Assembly: GCA_029973975.1 (NCBI GenBank)
Contig: JARKQF010000031.1
Span: forward strand, 1-36,823
Length of the DNA: 36,823 bases
Source of the DNA: Paludibacter sp.
GTDB lineage: Bacteria > Bacteroidota > Bacteroidia > Bacteroidales > Paludibacteraceae
Direction: 5' to 3'
Positions 1 through 9,720 of the stretch are shown one piece after another; the first letter of the stretch is position 1, and each line of letters begins with the position of its first letter. The notes under the pieces were generated by a model. The model did no database searches and was not told the origin of the DNA. It worked only from the letters and a program-made list of their open reading frames with translations. The translations under genes were made by a program, and so were the position numbers.

Positions 1-942
1 AATGACACCTACACCCGGGCTATCATCGAAAAGATGCATGCAAGCGAATACTTCTCAGTTGTAAAAATGCTGAAAAATGAACAAGAGATGAGCGAACAGT
101 TTAAAAGTGGCGAAGTAAAAATGGTTATTGCTTTCAGTGAAAACTTCCATGAAAATTTGTTACACACCGGCGAAGCCCAAATTGCCCTGATTGCTGATGC
201 TACTGACCCGAATTCTGCCAAATCGGTGGTAAATTACGCGACAGCCATCATTGCCGGATATCAGATGGAATCTCAACAGCTACAACAAATTCCGTTTCAA
301 ATAGATACGCAGATAAAACTGCTCTATAACCCACAGATGAAAGGTGCCTACAATTTTGTACCGGGTGTTATGGGCATGATACTCATGTTGATTTGTGCCA
401 TGATGACTTCCATCTCCATCGCGAGAGAAAAAGAAATGGGTACGATGGAAGTTTTGCTGGTATCCCCGGTAAAACCGGCTATGTTGATTATCGCGAAAAC
501 AATTCCCTATTTTTTTATTTCGCTTATCAACCTGACTACCATCCTACTGATTTCAGTATTTATTCTGGGAGTTCCTGTGGCCGGTAGTTTATTCTGGCTA
601 CTGGCGCTTTCATTGGTCTATATTTTCGTTAACCTGTCGCTCGGGTTGGTCATATCATCAGTTGTCAATAACCAGCAAACCGCCTTACTCATTTCAGGAA
701 TGGTATTGATGCTTCCGGTAATCATGTTGTCGGGAATGATGTTCCCCATTGAAAATATGCCCCTGTTCTTTCAGTGGATATCGCAAATAATTCCGGCCAA
801 ATGGTACATCATTGGCGTTAAGCAAATCATGATCAAGGGGCTGAGCTTTTCTGCCATCATACCACAACTGGCCGTCTTGTCTGGTATGGCAGTTTTGTTA
901 ATCGCCATCAGTATAAAAAAATTCAAATACAGACTGGAGTAA
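1..942 (+). CDS. ABC-2 type transporter permease, 5'-truncated by window edge
   Basis: The frame is open from base 1 (N-D-T-Y-T-R...) to the TAA at 940-942, so the first Met at 34 is probably internal and the true start lies upstream of the window. The visible part begins with the end of a large extracytoplasmic domain, followed by about five hydrophobic segments. The loop reading REKEMGTMEVLLVSPVKP lies after the first of them and is the signature of the YhhJ/YbhR/YbhS type ABC-2 permease, as is the PIENMPLFFQWISQIIPAKW stretch near the end. These proteins form the membrane part of ABC exporters for drugs or other small molecules and pair with a cytoplasmic ATPase, expected upstream. It ends 4 bases before a second permease of the same class, so the two are probably one operon and a heterodimer. 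Substrate unknown. Confidence 0.9.
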   Translation, partial: NDTYTRAIIEKMHASEYFSVVKMLKNEQEMSEQFKSGEVKMVIAFSENFHENLLHTGEAQIALIADATDPNSAKSVVNYATAIIAGYQMESQQLQQIPFQIDTQIKLLYNPQMKGAYNFVPGVMGMILMLICAMMTSISIAREKEMGTMEVLLVSPVKPAMLIIAKTIPYFFISLINLTTILLISVFILGVPVAGSLFWLLALSLVYIFVNLSLGLVISSVVNNQQTALLISGMVLMLPVIMLSGMMFPIENMPLFFQWISQIIPAKWYIIGVKQIMIKGLSFSAIIPQLAVLSGMAVLLIAISIKKFKYRLE

Positions 943-946
943 GTTT

Positions 947-2062
947 ATGACACTAAAATATCTGTTAGAAAAAGAATTCTTTCAAATCAAAAGGAATAAG
1001 TTCATGCCGAGGATGATTTTCATATTACCCTTCGTCGCACTTGCTCTGTTTCCCTTAGTCGCCAATTTTGAAGTTAAAGACATCAATCTGGCCGTGGTGG
1101 ATAATGATCACAGTAGTTTCTCAGCTCGCCTGGTACAAAAAACAGCTTCTTCAGGATACTTTCACCTGACCAGAACCCCGGCCGACTATCAAACCGCCCT
1201 TCATCATATCGAACAGGATGATGCTGATATTATTCTGGAGATAGCTCCCGGGTTTGAGAAAAACCTGATAAATCTTCAACCTGCCGGCGTGTTGATTTCA
1301 ACCAATACCGTCAACGGCATGAAAGGCGGACTAAGCAGCGCTTATCTTTCAGGGATCATAACCGATTTTTCAGCTGAAATCAGAGCAGAACATCTGCAAA
1401 GCAACAGCAGGCTTAAGGCCAACTCCATCGAAATCATTCCCCGTTACGATTATAATCCCCATTTAGAGTATAAATACACGATGGTTCCGGCTATCCTGAT
1501 GATGATGCTTGCCATGTTGAGTGGCTTTCTGCCAGCGCTAAACATCGTTGGTGAAAAAGAAAAAGGCACCATTGAACAATTAAATGTAACGCCGGTTAGC
1601 AAATTCACCCTGATTTTATCCAAACTGATTCCCTATTGGGTAATTGGCTTTATTGTTCTGACAATCTGCTTCTTAGTTGCCTGGATGTTCTACGGGATGA
1701 TTTCCGCAGGTGGCTATTTACAGATCTATCTTTTTGCAGCCGTATTTGTCCTCGCGTTTTCCGGACTCGGACTAGTTATCTCAAACTATGCGAACACTGT
1801 GCAACAAGCCATGTTCATGATGTTTTTCTTTGTAATCACTTTCATTTTCCTGAGCGGACTATACACCCCCGTAAGCAGCATGCCCGGCTGGACACAGGCA
1901 TTGAGCCGTATCAGTCCACTGCGTTATATGGTCGAGGTGCTGAGATTCATTTTCCTCAAAGGCAGCAACTTCTTCGATTTGAAATGGCACTTTGCAGCGC
2001 TGTGCGGGTTCGCAGTGTTGTTCAACGGGTGGGCTGTGCTGAGTTATAGGAAAAGCACATGA
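947..2062 (+). CDS. ABC-2 type transporter permease
   Basis: A complete 371-residue permease. It has one N-terminal membrane segment (about residues 22-40), a soluble extracytoplasmic domain (about 45-175), then five or so membrane segments. The loop EKEKGTIEQLNVTPVSK matches the equivalent loop of the preceding gene and is typical of the ABC-2 permease family (YhhJ/YbhS group). SGLYTPVSSMPGWTQALSRI near the C-terminus is the usual last re-entrant region. The start ATG is 4 bases after the previous stop, so translation is probably coupled and the two permeases likely form a heterodimer. In Bacteroidota such pairs usually follow an HlyD-like membrane-fusion protein and an ATPase, which would lie outside this window. 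Export function is inferred from the family; the substrate cannot be read from sequence. Confidence 0.92.
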   Translation: MTLKYLLEKEFFQIKRNKFMPRMIFILPFVALALFPLVANFEVKDINLAVVDNDHSSFSARLVQKTASSGYFHLTRTPADYQTALHHIEQDDADIILEIAPGFEKNLINLQPAGVLISTNTVNGMKGGLSSAYLSGIITDFSAEIRAEHLQSNSRLKANSIEIIPRYDYNPHLEYKYTMVPAILMMMLAMLSGFLPALNIVGEKEKGTIEQLNVTPVSKFTLILSKLIPYWVIGFIVLTICFLVAWMFYGMISAGGYLQIYLFAAVFVLAFSGLGLVISNYANTVQQAMFMMFFFVITFIFLSGLYTPVSSMPGWTQALSRISPLRYMVEVLRFIFLKGSNFFDLKWHFAALCGFAVLFNGWAVLSYRKST

Positions 2063-2144
2063 ACTCCCATCACTCCTTCCATATACTATGAATGCTCCCT
2101 TCCATGTCGTATGGAGAAAATTCTATATTGCATGCATATTCCAT

Positions 2145-2175
2145 TTTGAAATCCCAACTTTTTCAGCTATATTTG
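2145..2175 (+). promoter_or_regulatory. Bacteroidota-type promoter of gyrB
   Basis: TTTG at 2145-2148 and TATATTTG at 2168-2175 are separated by 19 bases, matching the Bacteroidota primary-sigma consensus TTTG-N19-21-TAnnTTTG. Transcription would begin near 2180, leaving a leader of about 90 bases before the gyrB ATG. This is the best match to the full consensus in the window. Confidence 0.75.
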
Positions 2176-2246
2176 TCTGTTTTTTGAGCAGGCGGGTATT
2201 CATTTACGGGTTAAATGCAATACCCACGAAAACAGCCCGCAATTAA

Positions 2247-4232
<1,986 letters not shown>

Positions 4233-4286
4233 TTGCGGATAACAAAAAATTGTGATGACGGATTATAATATCGTAGAAACAGAACA

Positions 4287-4320
4287 TTTGTAGAGACAAG
4301 GTATGCTTTGTCTCTACAAA
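4287..4320. repeat. Palindromic REP-like element, copy 1
   Basis: A 13-bp perfect inverted repeat, TTTGTAGAGACAA (4287-4299) and its complement (4308-4320), around an 8-base centre. The 28-bp core at 4290-4317 has the form GTAGAGACA-N10-TGTCTCTAC. The same core, with a different centre, is at 24113-24140. In RNA the centre can pair further through G-U pairs. There is no T-run on either side, so it is not a typical intrinsic terminator, although it may protect the 3' end of gyrB mRNA. Confidence 0.8.
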
Positions 4321-4345
4321 ATAATAACCAACAAAAATCAACATC

Positions 4346-5287
4346 ATGAATCTGTTCTGGAAAAAAATCTTAGGCAGACTGACGCCAACGGCTAAATATG
4401 AGAAACAGGAGGTTGATTTTCTGACCATCAGCGAAAAGATTAAATCATTGCGATATTCTCAGGCGGTCGATGAGTACAAGAAGCTGCTGCTGTCATCAAA
4501 ATTTGTTGGTGCTGAGACCAGAAAACAGCAAAAACAAAGGTTGTCGGAATTAAAAAGACATCCGGATGTTGCCTTCTTTCTGAAAAATCAGTCAAAAAAG
4601 AACGGTCCGGTTCGCGATGCATATCTTACTTTCAGCGATGACTTCTATCAACAAAAACCAGACGAATCGCGCTGGAATTCGGGGTTCTACTTCAGGAACG
4701 AAAAACTAATCCGGAATTATTCTTTCCACAACGAAAAACAAGCTAATAATGCCGGTAATAACACCTTCGTAAATGCTGGTGTGTTGCATATACAGACACG
4801 GAGGGAAGCCATGAAATCTCTGGCTTGGCATCCTGTCAATGGTTTTACAGAAAAGCAGTTTGCCTATACTTCTGATGTATTACAATCAGCTATGCATTTT
4901 CGGCAGGAAGGTGGCATCTTTAAAGCAAAAATACGATGCTCCGGAAATATTCACCATGCATTTTGGCTCGGAACAGAAAAAAAAGAACCGCATATCAACA
5001 TTTTCCACTTTAACGGAGCTGAAATTCAACTGGGATTTATGAACCGGCAACAGGGAGATGGCATCATTATCAAAGGAATTAATCCGGCGAAATATTATAT
5101 ATATTCCCTCGAGTGGACAAAAGATGAACTGATATGGCACATCAATAATCTGGTCGTTTTTCAGGCTAAAAACAACGTTCCGAGAGAACAAATGTTTCTG
5201 GTTTTCAACTCATTCATTTCTGAGAAAATGACAGGAGAAGAGGGTCTGCTTGAAGTCGATTGGGTAAGGGTTTATCAATGGATTTAA
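4346..5287 (+). CDS. GH16-like (concanavalin A-fold) protein lacking the catalytic acids
   Basis: 313 residues. Residues 1-90 look helical and charged; residues about 95-313 read like a GH16/LamG-type beta-jelly-roll. FSDDF...WNSGFYF (96-116) resembles the GH16 entry strand, GGIFKAKIRCSGNIHHAFWL (189-208) the strand before the active site, YSLEWTKDELIWHINN (253-268) and VDWVRVYQ (304-311) the C-terminal strands. The GH16 catalytic strand ExDxxE is replaced by HINIFH (216-221), so nucleophile, assisting Asp and acid/base are all absent. There is no signal peptide, which is unusual for GH16 enzymes. It is 46 bases upstream of a Stealth gene and is probably co-transcribed with it. A sugar-binding or structural role in polysaccharide synthesis is inferred; the fold assignment is by motif reading only. 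Confidence 0.7.
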   Translation: MNLFWKKILGRLTPTAKYEKQEVDFLTISEKIKSLRYSQAVDEYKKLLLSSKFVGAETRKQQKQRLSELKRHPDVAFFLKNQSKKNGPVRDAYLTFSDDFYQQKPDESRWNSGFYFRNEKLIRNYSFHNEKQANNAGNNTFVNAGVLHIQTRREAMKSLAWHPVNGFTEKQFAYTSDVLQSAMHFRQEGGIFKAKIRCSGNIHHAFWLGTEKKEPHINIFHFNGAEIQLGFMNRQQGDGIIIKGINPAKYYIYSLEWTKDELIWHINNLVVFQAKNNVPREQMFLVFNSFISEKMTGEEGLLEVDWVRVYQWI

Positions 5288-5333
5288 ATCGACTCTACAA
5301 AAAGCCAATCGATTAACACATATAAATTAAGAC

Positions 5334-6326
5334 ATGGATATTGATTTTGTGATTACTTGGGTGGACATGGATGATCCAGTTTGGAAACAGGAATTTGCCC
5401 GTTATTCAGGTAAAATTGATAATACTAAAAACGAAATTTCTGAAGCCCGTTTCAGAGACTATGGTCTTTTGAAATACTGGTTCAGAGGCGTTGATAAATT
5501 TGCTCCCTGGGTAAGAAAAATTCATTTCGTTACCTGCGGACAAAAACCTGAATGGCTGGATCCGAGTCATCCCAAACTAAACCTGGTGAATCACGAAGAT
5601 TTTATCCCCAAGGAATTTACGCCTGTTTTCAATTCCAACCTGATTGAAATTTACATGCACAAGATTCCCGGACTGGCCGAACATTTTGTGTATTTCAACG
5701 ATGACTTCTTTATTATCAACCACCTCCCGGAGAATCGCTTTTTTACGAACGGATTACCCAATGATATAGCTGCATTCAGAACTAACTTCGGGTTGTCACA
5801 GTTTGGTAAAATGCTGAGAAATAACATCCGGCTGATAAACAAACACTTCGATAAGAAAGAGATCATCAATCGTGATTATGACAAGTGGTTTGACAAATCT
5901 TACGGTAAAAGGCGCAGGCTAAACTATTTGCTGAAACCTTACGGTAAGTTTGTCACGCTACGAACACCCCACAATGCACAACCCTATCTGAAAAGAACAT
6001 TTGTTGAAGTATGGGAGAAATGTGGCCGGGAACTGACCGAAATGTCTACGCACCGGTTCAGGAGCGATCAGGATTTAACTCCCGAGCTTTTCAAAACCTG
6101 GCAGATATGTAAATCGGATTTCAATTCATACAACACCTACAGCGACACAAAAATGTTTCCATTGGTACTTAAATCAGGAAAAGCAATCAAGGCTGTACGG
6201 GAACAATCCTATAAGTTAGTTTGCCTGAACGATAATGTACATATCCGCAACTATGACAAGGTGCTGGGCGAACTAAAAGCAGCCTTTGACAGTATATTAC
6301 CAGAAAAATCAGGTTTTGAACTATAA
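5334..6326 (+). CDS. Stealth-family sugar-phosphate transferase (first copy)
   Basis: 330 residues with the conserved regions of the Stealth family. CR1 is DFVITWVDMDDPVW at residues 4-17. CR2 runs from ARFRDYGLLKYWFRGVDKF (from 38) to the acidic FNDD motif at 121-124, and includes the HEDFIP and FNSNLIEIYMHKIPGL blocks. A CR3-like THRFRSDQDL block follows, and CR4 is CLND near the C-terminus. Known members (meningococcal capsule polymerases, the core of eukaryotic GlcNAc-1-phosphotransferase) transfer hexose-1-phosphate to make phosphodiester-linked glycans. The protein has no signal peptide, so it acts in the cytoplasm. It probably forms an operon with the GH16-like gene and faces a second Stealth gene tail to tail, with 25 bases between the stops. 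Donor sugar unknown. Confidence 0.88.
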   Translation: MDIDFVITWVDMDDPVWKQEFARYSGKIDNTKNEISEARFRDYGLLKYWFRGVDKFAPWVRKIHFVTCGQKPEWLDPSHPKLNLVNHEDFIPKEFTPVFNSNLIEIYMHKIPGLAEHFVYFNDDFFIINHLPENRFFTNGLPNDIAAFRTNFGLSQFGKMLRNNIRLINKHFDKKEIINRDYDKWFDKSYGKRRRLNYLLKPYGKFVTLRTPHNAQPYLKRTFVEVWEKCGRELTEMSTHRFRSDQDLTPELFKTWQICKSDFNSYNTYSDTKMFPLVLKSGKAIKAVREQSYKLVCLNDNVHIRNYDKVLGELKAAFDSILPEKSGFEL

Positions 6327-6351
6327 CCTTATTTTTCTACTCAATAAGCAT

Positions 6352-7302
6352 TTATTTCTCAAAAGATGATTTTTCAGGAAAGAGTTCTTCCAAAAATGGA
6401 CGGATTCGCGCTCTGTCACTATCAGTTGCTTTTTCAGTGTCATTTAAACAGAACAGACTAGGTTTGTATTTTAAAATAAAACGCATATAATCCGGCCTCT
6501 GCACAGGGATACGACAGGACTCTCTCCTTCCTACATATTTTAAATGACCTTGCTTGGTCGCTAATGCATAAAGTTGAAAAATAATCCGTTGAATATTTAA
6601 AGGGCATCTGAAATGATTCGTCAACACACCAGAAAGTTCTTCTTTAAAAACATCTTCAACTACCTCTTTGAAAATTTCTTTTTTATACGAGTCAACATTG
6701 TGATGAGATATCCCCGGATAGTGTTTCCCAAACCTACTTTTAATTAATTTGTTCGCGTTTTCAATACTTAAACGATAATTGTTAACCGGTATTTTCAGCA
6801 GTTTTTTAAGTCTTATTTCTGTTTTATGAGCAAACTGAAACTGAAACCTTATTATCGGGAACTTATCCTCTGCAAAGAAAAATGAAGGAGATAAATCGGC
6901 ATTCACAAAATTATCATCATTAGCGTATAAAAAATGCTCCGACAAACCAGGTATGCGATAAATAAACATTTCTATAATAGAGGAATTAAAACACGGCAGT
7001 GCAATCTCTGGCAATATCTCCTTATGGTCAACAATCCTCACTCTTGGATTCTCGACATTTAACCACGAAGGAACCTGATTGTCCGTAACAATGTAAATAT
7101 TTCTAATCCATGGTAGATGTTTTTCTACAGATCTCAGAGAATACTTTATCTCATCATTCGAAATGTAACGTCCGGCTAAATTTACAGAAAATTGAGTTTT
7201 ATGACTGTTAAGTGTTTCCTGCTTTTTTTTCATCCAGACCGGATCGTTCCCGTCAACCCAGAGATAAACCAAATCAATATTTTCAATTTGTCCTTCCATC
7301 AT
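6352..7302 (-). CDS. Stealth-family sugar-phosphate transferase (second copy)
   Basis: 316 residues. CR1 is IDLVYLWVDGNDPVW (9-23). CR2 includes RYISNDEIKYSLRSVEKHLP (45-64), VDHKEILPE and the acidic ANDD at 127-130. A CR3-like TNHFRCPLNIQR block and CR4 CLND lie towards the C-terminus. It ends in LFPEKSSFEK, resembling the ILPEKSGFEL end of the facing Stealth gene, so the two may derive from an old duplication, but they are strongly diverged and on opposite strands. The reading frame begins with two Met codons; the first (7300-7302) overlaps the 3' end of the upstream membrane protein gene by 20 bases, so the pair is an operon with coupled translation. A+T content is clearly higher than in gyrB or parE. 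Transfer of hexose-1-phosphate is inferred from the family. Confidence 0.88.
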   Translation of the reverse strand: MMEGQIENIDLVYLWVDGNDPVWMKKKQETLNSHKTQFSVNLAGRYISNDEIKYSLRSVEKHLPWIRNIYIVTDNQVPSWLNVENPRVRIVDHKEILPEIALPCFNSSIIEMFIYRIPGLSEHFLYANDDNFVNADLSPSFFFAEDKFPIIRFQFQFAHKTEIRLKKLLKIPVNNYRLSIENANKLIKSRFGKHYPGISHHNVDSYKKEIFKEVVEDVFKEELSGVLTNHFRCPLNIQRIIFQLYALATKQGHLKYVGRRESCRIPVQRPDYMRFILKYKPSLFCLNDTEKATDSDRARIRPFLEELFPEKSSFEK

Positions 7303-8770
7303 TTAAATTCTGATTTTTTAATACACTGGAAAAATTGAGCTTTTTTCTAATTGAGTTACTATCGCATATTGCAACGAAGAATGTTAAGAACACAGTAAAA
7401 CGGGTAATGCCAGCCTGAATATATAAAGGTTCTTCTATTAACATGAAAAGAAACATGATCAGCAAAAACATTTGCAACAAATAGGAACGTTTCCGAATTG
7501 CCAAACCAAGTATTCCGGCAAGCAACACGACAAGTATAACCAAACCCCATATTCCAAACTGAATCATATTTCCAAAAAACTGATTATGTACGTAATTAAA
7601 ATCTTTTAAATCCGGGAACAACACTTCTTTCACATTATTAATTGCTGTAGCTTGTTCAAATGAGCCAGTACCCCACCAAAAATGATCTTTTATATACGCA
7701 GTTGCTATTTTCAACAGTGAATTTCGTATTTCATCTGCATAAAAACCATTAATTAAATCCTTTCCAAAAATAATCAGCAACAACCCCGTAACAGCATATA
7801 ACAATAAAAAAAGCTTGAAGTGTTTTGTTTTTAATTTAACATAGTAAAGAACCGATACCGCACACAAAATACAAAAAATCAGAACTCCTATACGACTTTC
7901 CATCAAGGCTAAAACGAGAAAGCAAGCTACAACGAAAATGATTAATTCAAATAATGTAATTTTACTTGAATCATCCTGTTTAAAATACAGATAAAAACCT
8001 GTTATTAAAGCGAATAACAATACAATAGAAATATAGCTGGGATGATAATAATACGACCAGGAATTAACAAAAAAATATGCTGAGAATTCGTTACCATGTG
8101 ACAACTTATACTGTTCGACCCAATCAAACATATTAAGCTGGAAACTTAGTTTACTTGTTGCCCATTCAATAAAGCCAGCATCGAGGCATAAAAAATTAAA
8201 CCACCAATAAACGATACAAACAGCTAAATAAAGTAACATGATTCTAAAAAAAAGACGAGCTATACGTAATAGTGCGCTGTTTGGCAAATTAAAAAAAGAA
8301 AACGTTATCGGGAGGAAAAGAAAAGTATATATCTTACCGGGAAAATGAAAACCTTTATGTGTTCCAATAGTTCCCAAAAACAAAAATAAAACATATCCGA
8401 AAAGTATGTAATATAATTTATTCGGTAGAAAAAACTCTTTTCTTCTTATAAAAAATAAGAGTGCACACGATACAAACAAAGCTGTAGCAATAGTACCGGC
8501 AACCTTATTTAACACAGAAGAAACCAAAAGAATTACTAATGGTAATAAAATCTGAATCTTTTCTTTTTTTAATTGAGATAATCCGGATTTGTTTTTTTTT
8601 AACTCTCCTGAAATTAGCCAGGTTGTTCCGGCGAGAAAAAATATAATTGATAATACCCTTGTAATTATTTCTTGTTCAACAGACAATATCCCAATCGAAG
8701 ATAAAAGGTATAAAATCAGCATCACAGATACTACGACAGCAAGTAAAACATACGTGTAAAGGTTATTCAT
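7283..8770 (-). CDS. O-antigen ligase/polymerase-like membrane protein (Wzy/WaaL family)
   Basis: 495 residues with about twelve hydrophobic segments. A hydrophilic loop in the middle (about 205-240, around the HGNEFSAYFF stretch) is followed by ALMESRIGVLIF and then a second loop with WGTGSFEQA and YVHNQFFGNMIQFGIWGL. These last two blocks match the O-antigen ligase domain (Wzy_C), where a conserved His in an HN(x)F motif lies before the final helices. Such proteins either polymerise lipid-linked repeat units or ligate the glycan to an acceptor on the outer face of the inner membrane. The gene overlaps the Stealth gene downstream by 20 bases. Polymerase versus ligase cannot be decided from sequence. 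Very A+T-rich compared with flanking housekeeping genes. Confidence 0.85.
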   Translation of the reverse strand: MNNLYTYVLLAVVVSVMLILYLLSSIGILSVEQEIITRVLSIIFFLAGTTWLISGELKKNKSGLSQLKKEKIQILLPLVILLVSSVLNKVAGTIATALFVSCALLFFIRRKEFFLPNKLYYILFGYVLFLFLGTIGTHKGFHFPGKIYTFLFLPITFSFFNLPNSALLRIARLFFRIMLLYLAVCIVYWWFNFLCLDAGFIEWATSKLSFQLNMFDWVEQYKLSHGNEFSAYFFVNSWSYYYHPSYISIVLLFALITGFYLYFKQDDSSKITLFELIIFVVACFLVLALMESRIGVLIFCILCAVSVLYYVKLKTKHFKLFLLLYAVTGLLLIIFGKDLINGFYADEIRNSLLKIATAYIKDHFWWGTGSFEQATAINNVKEVLFPDLKDFNYVHNQFFGNMIQFGIWGLVILVVLLAGILGLAIRKRSYLLQMFLLIMFLFMLIEEPLYIQAGITRFTVFLTFFVAICDSNSIRKKLNFSSVLKNQNLNDGRTN

Positions 8771-8787
8771 TATAAAAAATTTTAATA

Positions 8788-8795
8788 CAAATTTA
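8788..8795 (-). promoter_or_regulatory. Possible -7 element for the minus-strand Wzy-Stealth operon
   Basis: On the minus strand this reads TAAATTTG, matching TAnnTTTG, and would give a very short leader before the start at 8770. No TTTG is seen at the expected -33 distance and the region is A+T-rich, so a chance match is possible. Confidence 0.35.
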
Positions 8796-8823
8796 CATGT
8801 TTTTTTCTATAGTATTATATTTG
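8792..8823 (+). promoter_or_regulatory. Probable promoter of the GT2-Wzi operon
   Basis: TATATTTG at 8816-8823 matches the Bacteroidota -7 element exactly; TTTA at 8792-8795, 20 bases upstream, is a one-mismatch -33 element. Transcription would begin near 8830, about 40 bases before the glycosyltransferase ATG at 8871. It overlaps the possible divergent promoter on the other strand. Confidence 0.55.
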
Positions 8824-8870
8824 TAAGATTTTTTTTCTATCTTTATTTTTTTACTGAAAGAAAGGTTGTA

Positions 8871-9692
8871 ATGAATTATAAAAATGCATCTGTAATTATA
8901 TCTGTCTACGACAAACCAGATTTTCTTCAATTGGTTTTAGATTCACTCAAAAGACAAAGCATCCAAAATTTTGAAATCATTATTTCAGAAGACGGATGTA
9001 GTGAGAAAATGAAACATTTTATTGAAAATTACCCGTTTACAACAAAATACAAACATTTGACACAGGAAGATATCGGTTGGAGAAAAAACAAGGCTCTCAA
9101 CAATGCAATCAGAAATGCTTCCGGCGATTGGTTAATTTTCATCGATGGTGATTGTGTATTGCATCCTCGATTTGTTGAGATGCATTTACGTTATGCCGCA
9201 GAGAATCTCATTTTATCGGGGAGGAGAATCAAACTGGATGAAGAAAGCTCAAATGAGTTAATGAAAAAAAAACAGTATAACATCAATAATTTATTTTTTG
9301 CCCTGCTTAAAAAGCAAATATTGAAGAAAGGAAGAAGTTTATATATTGAAGAAGGACTCTATATCGCGCCAAACAGTATTTTTGCTTTTATCAGGAAATT
9401 CCGAAAGTTCGGCCGCGTTTTAGGCTGTAATATGTCCTTTTCCAGGAATGCAATCTATTCAATTAACGGTTTTGACGAAACATACATCTCCCCTACTGTT
9501 GGAGAGGACACAGATATCGCATGGAGGTTCAAAGCTGCCGGGTACAAAATGAAATCTCTAAGGAATCTGGCTGTTCAATTCCATTTACATCATCAAATGA
9601 ACTGGTCAAGCAATCAAAAAAATAAAGACAAAATGCTGGTTAATCAGAAAATAAATAAATACCTTTGCGACAGAGGACTAAATCAAGCATAA
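8871..9692 (+). CDS. Family 2 glycosyltransferase
   Basis: 273 residues, GT-A fold. The N-terminal strand is ASVIISVYDKPDFLQ, the acidic motif is FIDGDC (DGD at 92-94, binding the metal and nucleotide sugar), and GEDTDIAWRFKAAGY (211-225) with HLHH (238-241) matches the C-terminal galactosyltransferase-like segment seen in chondroitin-synthase-type enzymes. It has no signal peptide or membrane segment, so it acts in the cytoplasm or at the inner membrane face. It is transcribed divergently from the Wzy-like gene and is followed 28 bases later by a Wzi-like gene. It probably adds one sugar to the surface polysaccharide repeat unit; donor and linkage cannot be predicted. A+T-rich like the neighbouring Stealth/Wzy pair. 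Confidence 0.9.
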   Translation: MNYKNASVIISVYDKPDFLQLVLDSLKRQSIQNFEIIISEDGCSEKMKHFIENYPFTTKYKHLTQEDIGWRKNKALNNAIRNASGDWLIFIDGDCVLHPRFVEMHLRYAAENLILSGRRIKLDEESSNELMKKKQYNINNLFFALLKKQILKKGRSLYIEEGLYIAPNSIFAFIRKFRKFGRVLGCNMSFSRNAIYSINGFDETYISPTVGEDTDIAWRFKAAGYKMKSLRNLAVQFHLHHQMNWSSNQKNKDKMLVNQKINKYLCDRGLNQA

Positions 9693-9720
9693 TCTACATA
9701 AAACATTAATCATAAATGTT

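Noticed and set aside
1636-2049. 137-codon alternate-frame reading frame inside the second permease
   Set aside because: No domain and complete overlap with a permease gene with clear family motifs.
2063-2144. Small dyads (TCCAT-N5-ATGGA) after the second permease gene
   Set aside because: Five-bp stem without a T-run; no support for a terminator or operator.
4287-4320. Intrinsic terminator of gyrB
   Set aside because: The stem is strong but no T-run follows on either strand, and the same palindrome occurs elsewhere; treated as a repeat.
6328-6348. CTTATT/AATAAG hairpin between the converging Stealth genes
   Set aside because: Only six A/T-rich pairs with a nine-base loop; too weak to call a terminator.
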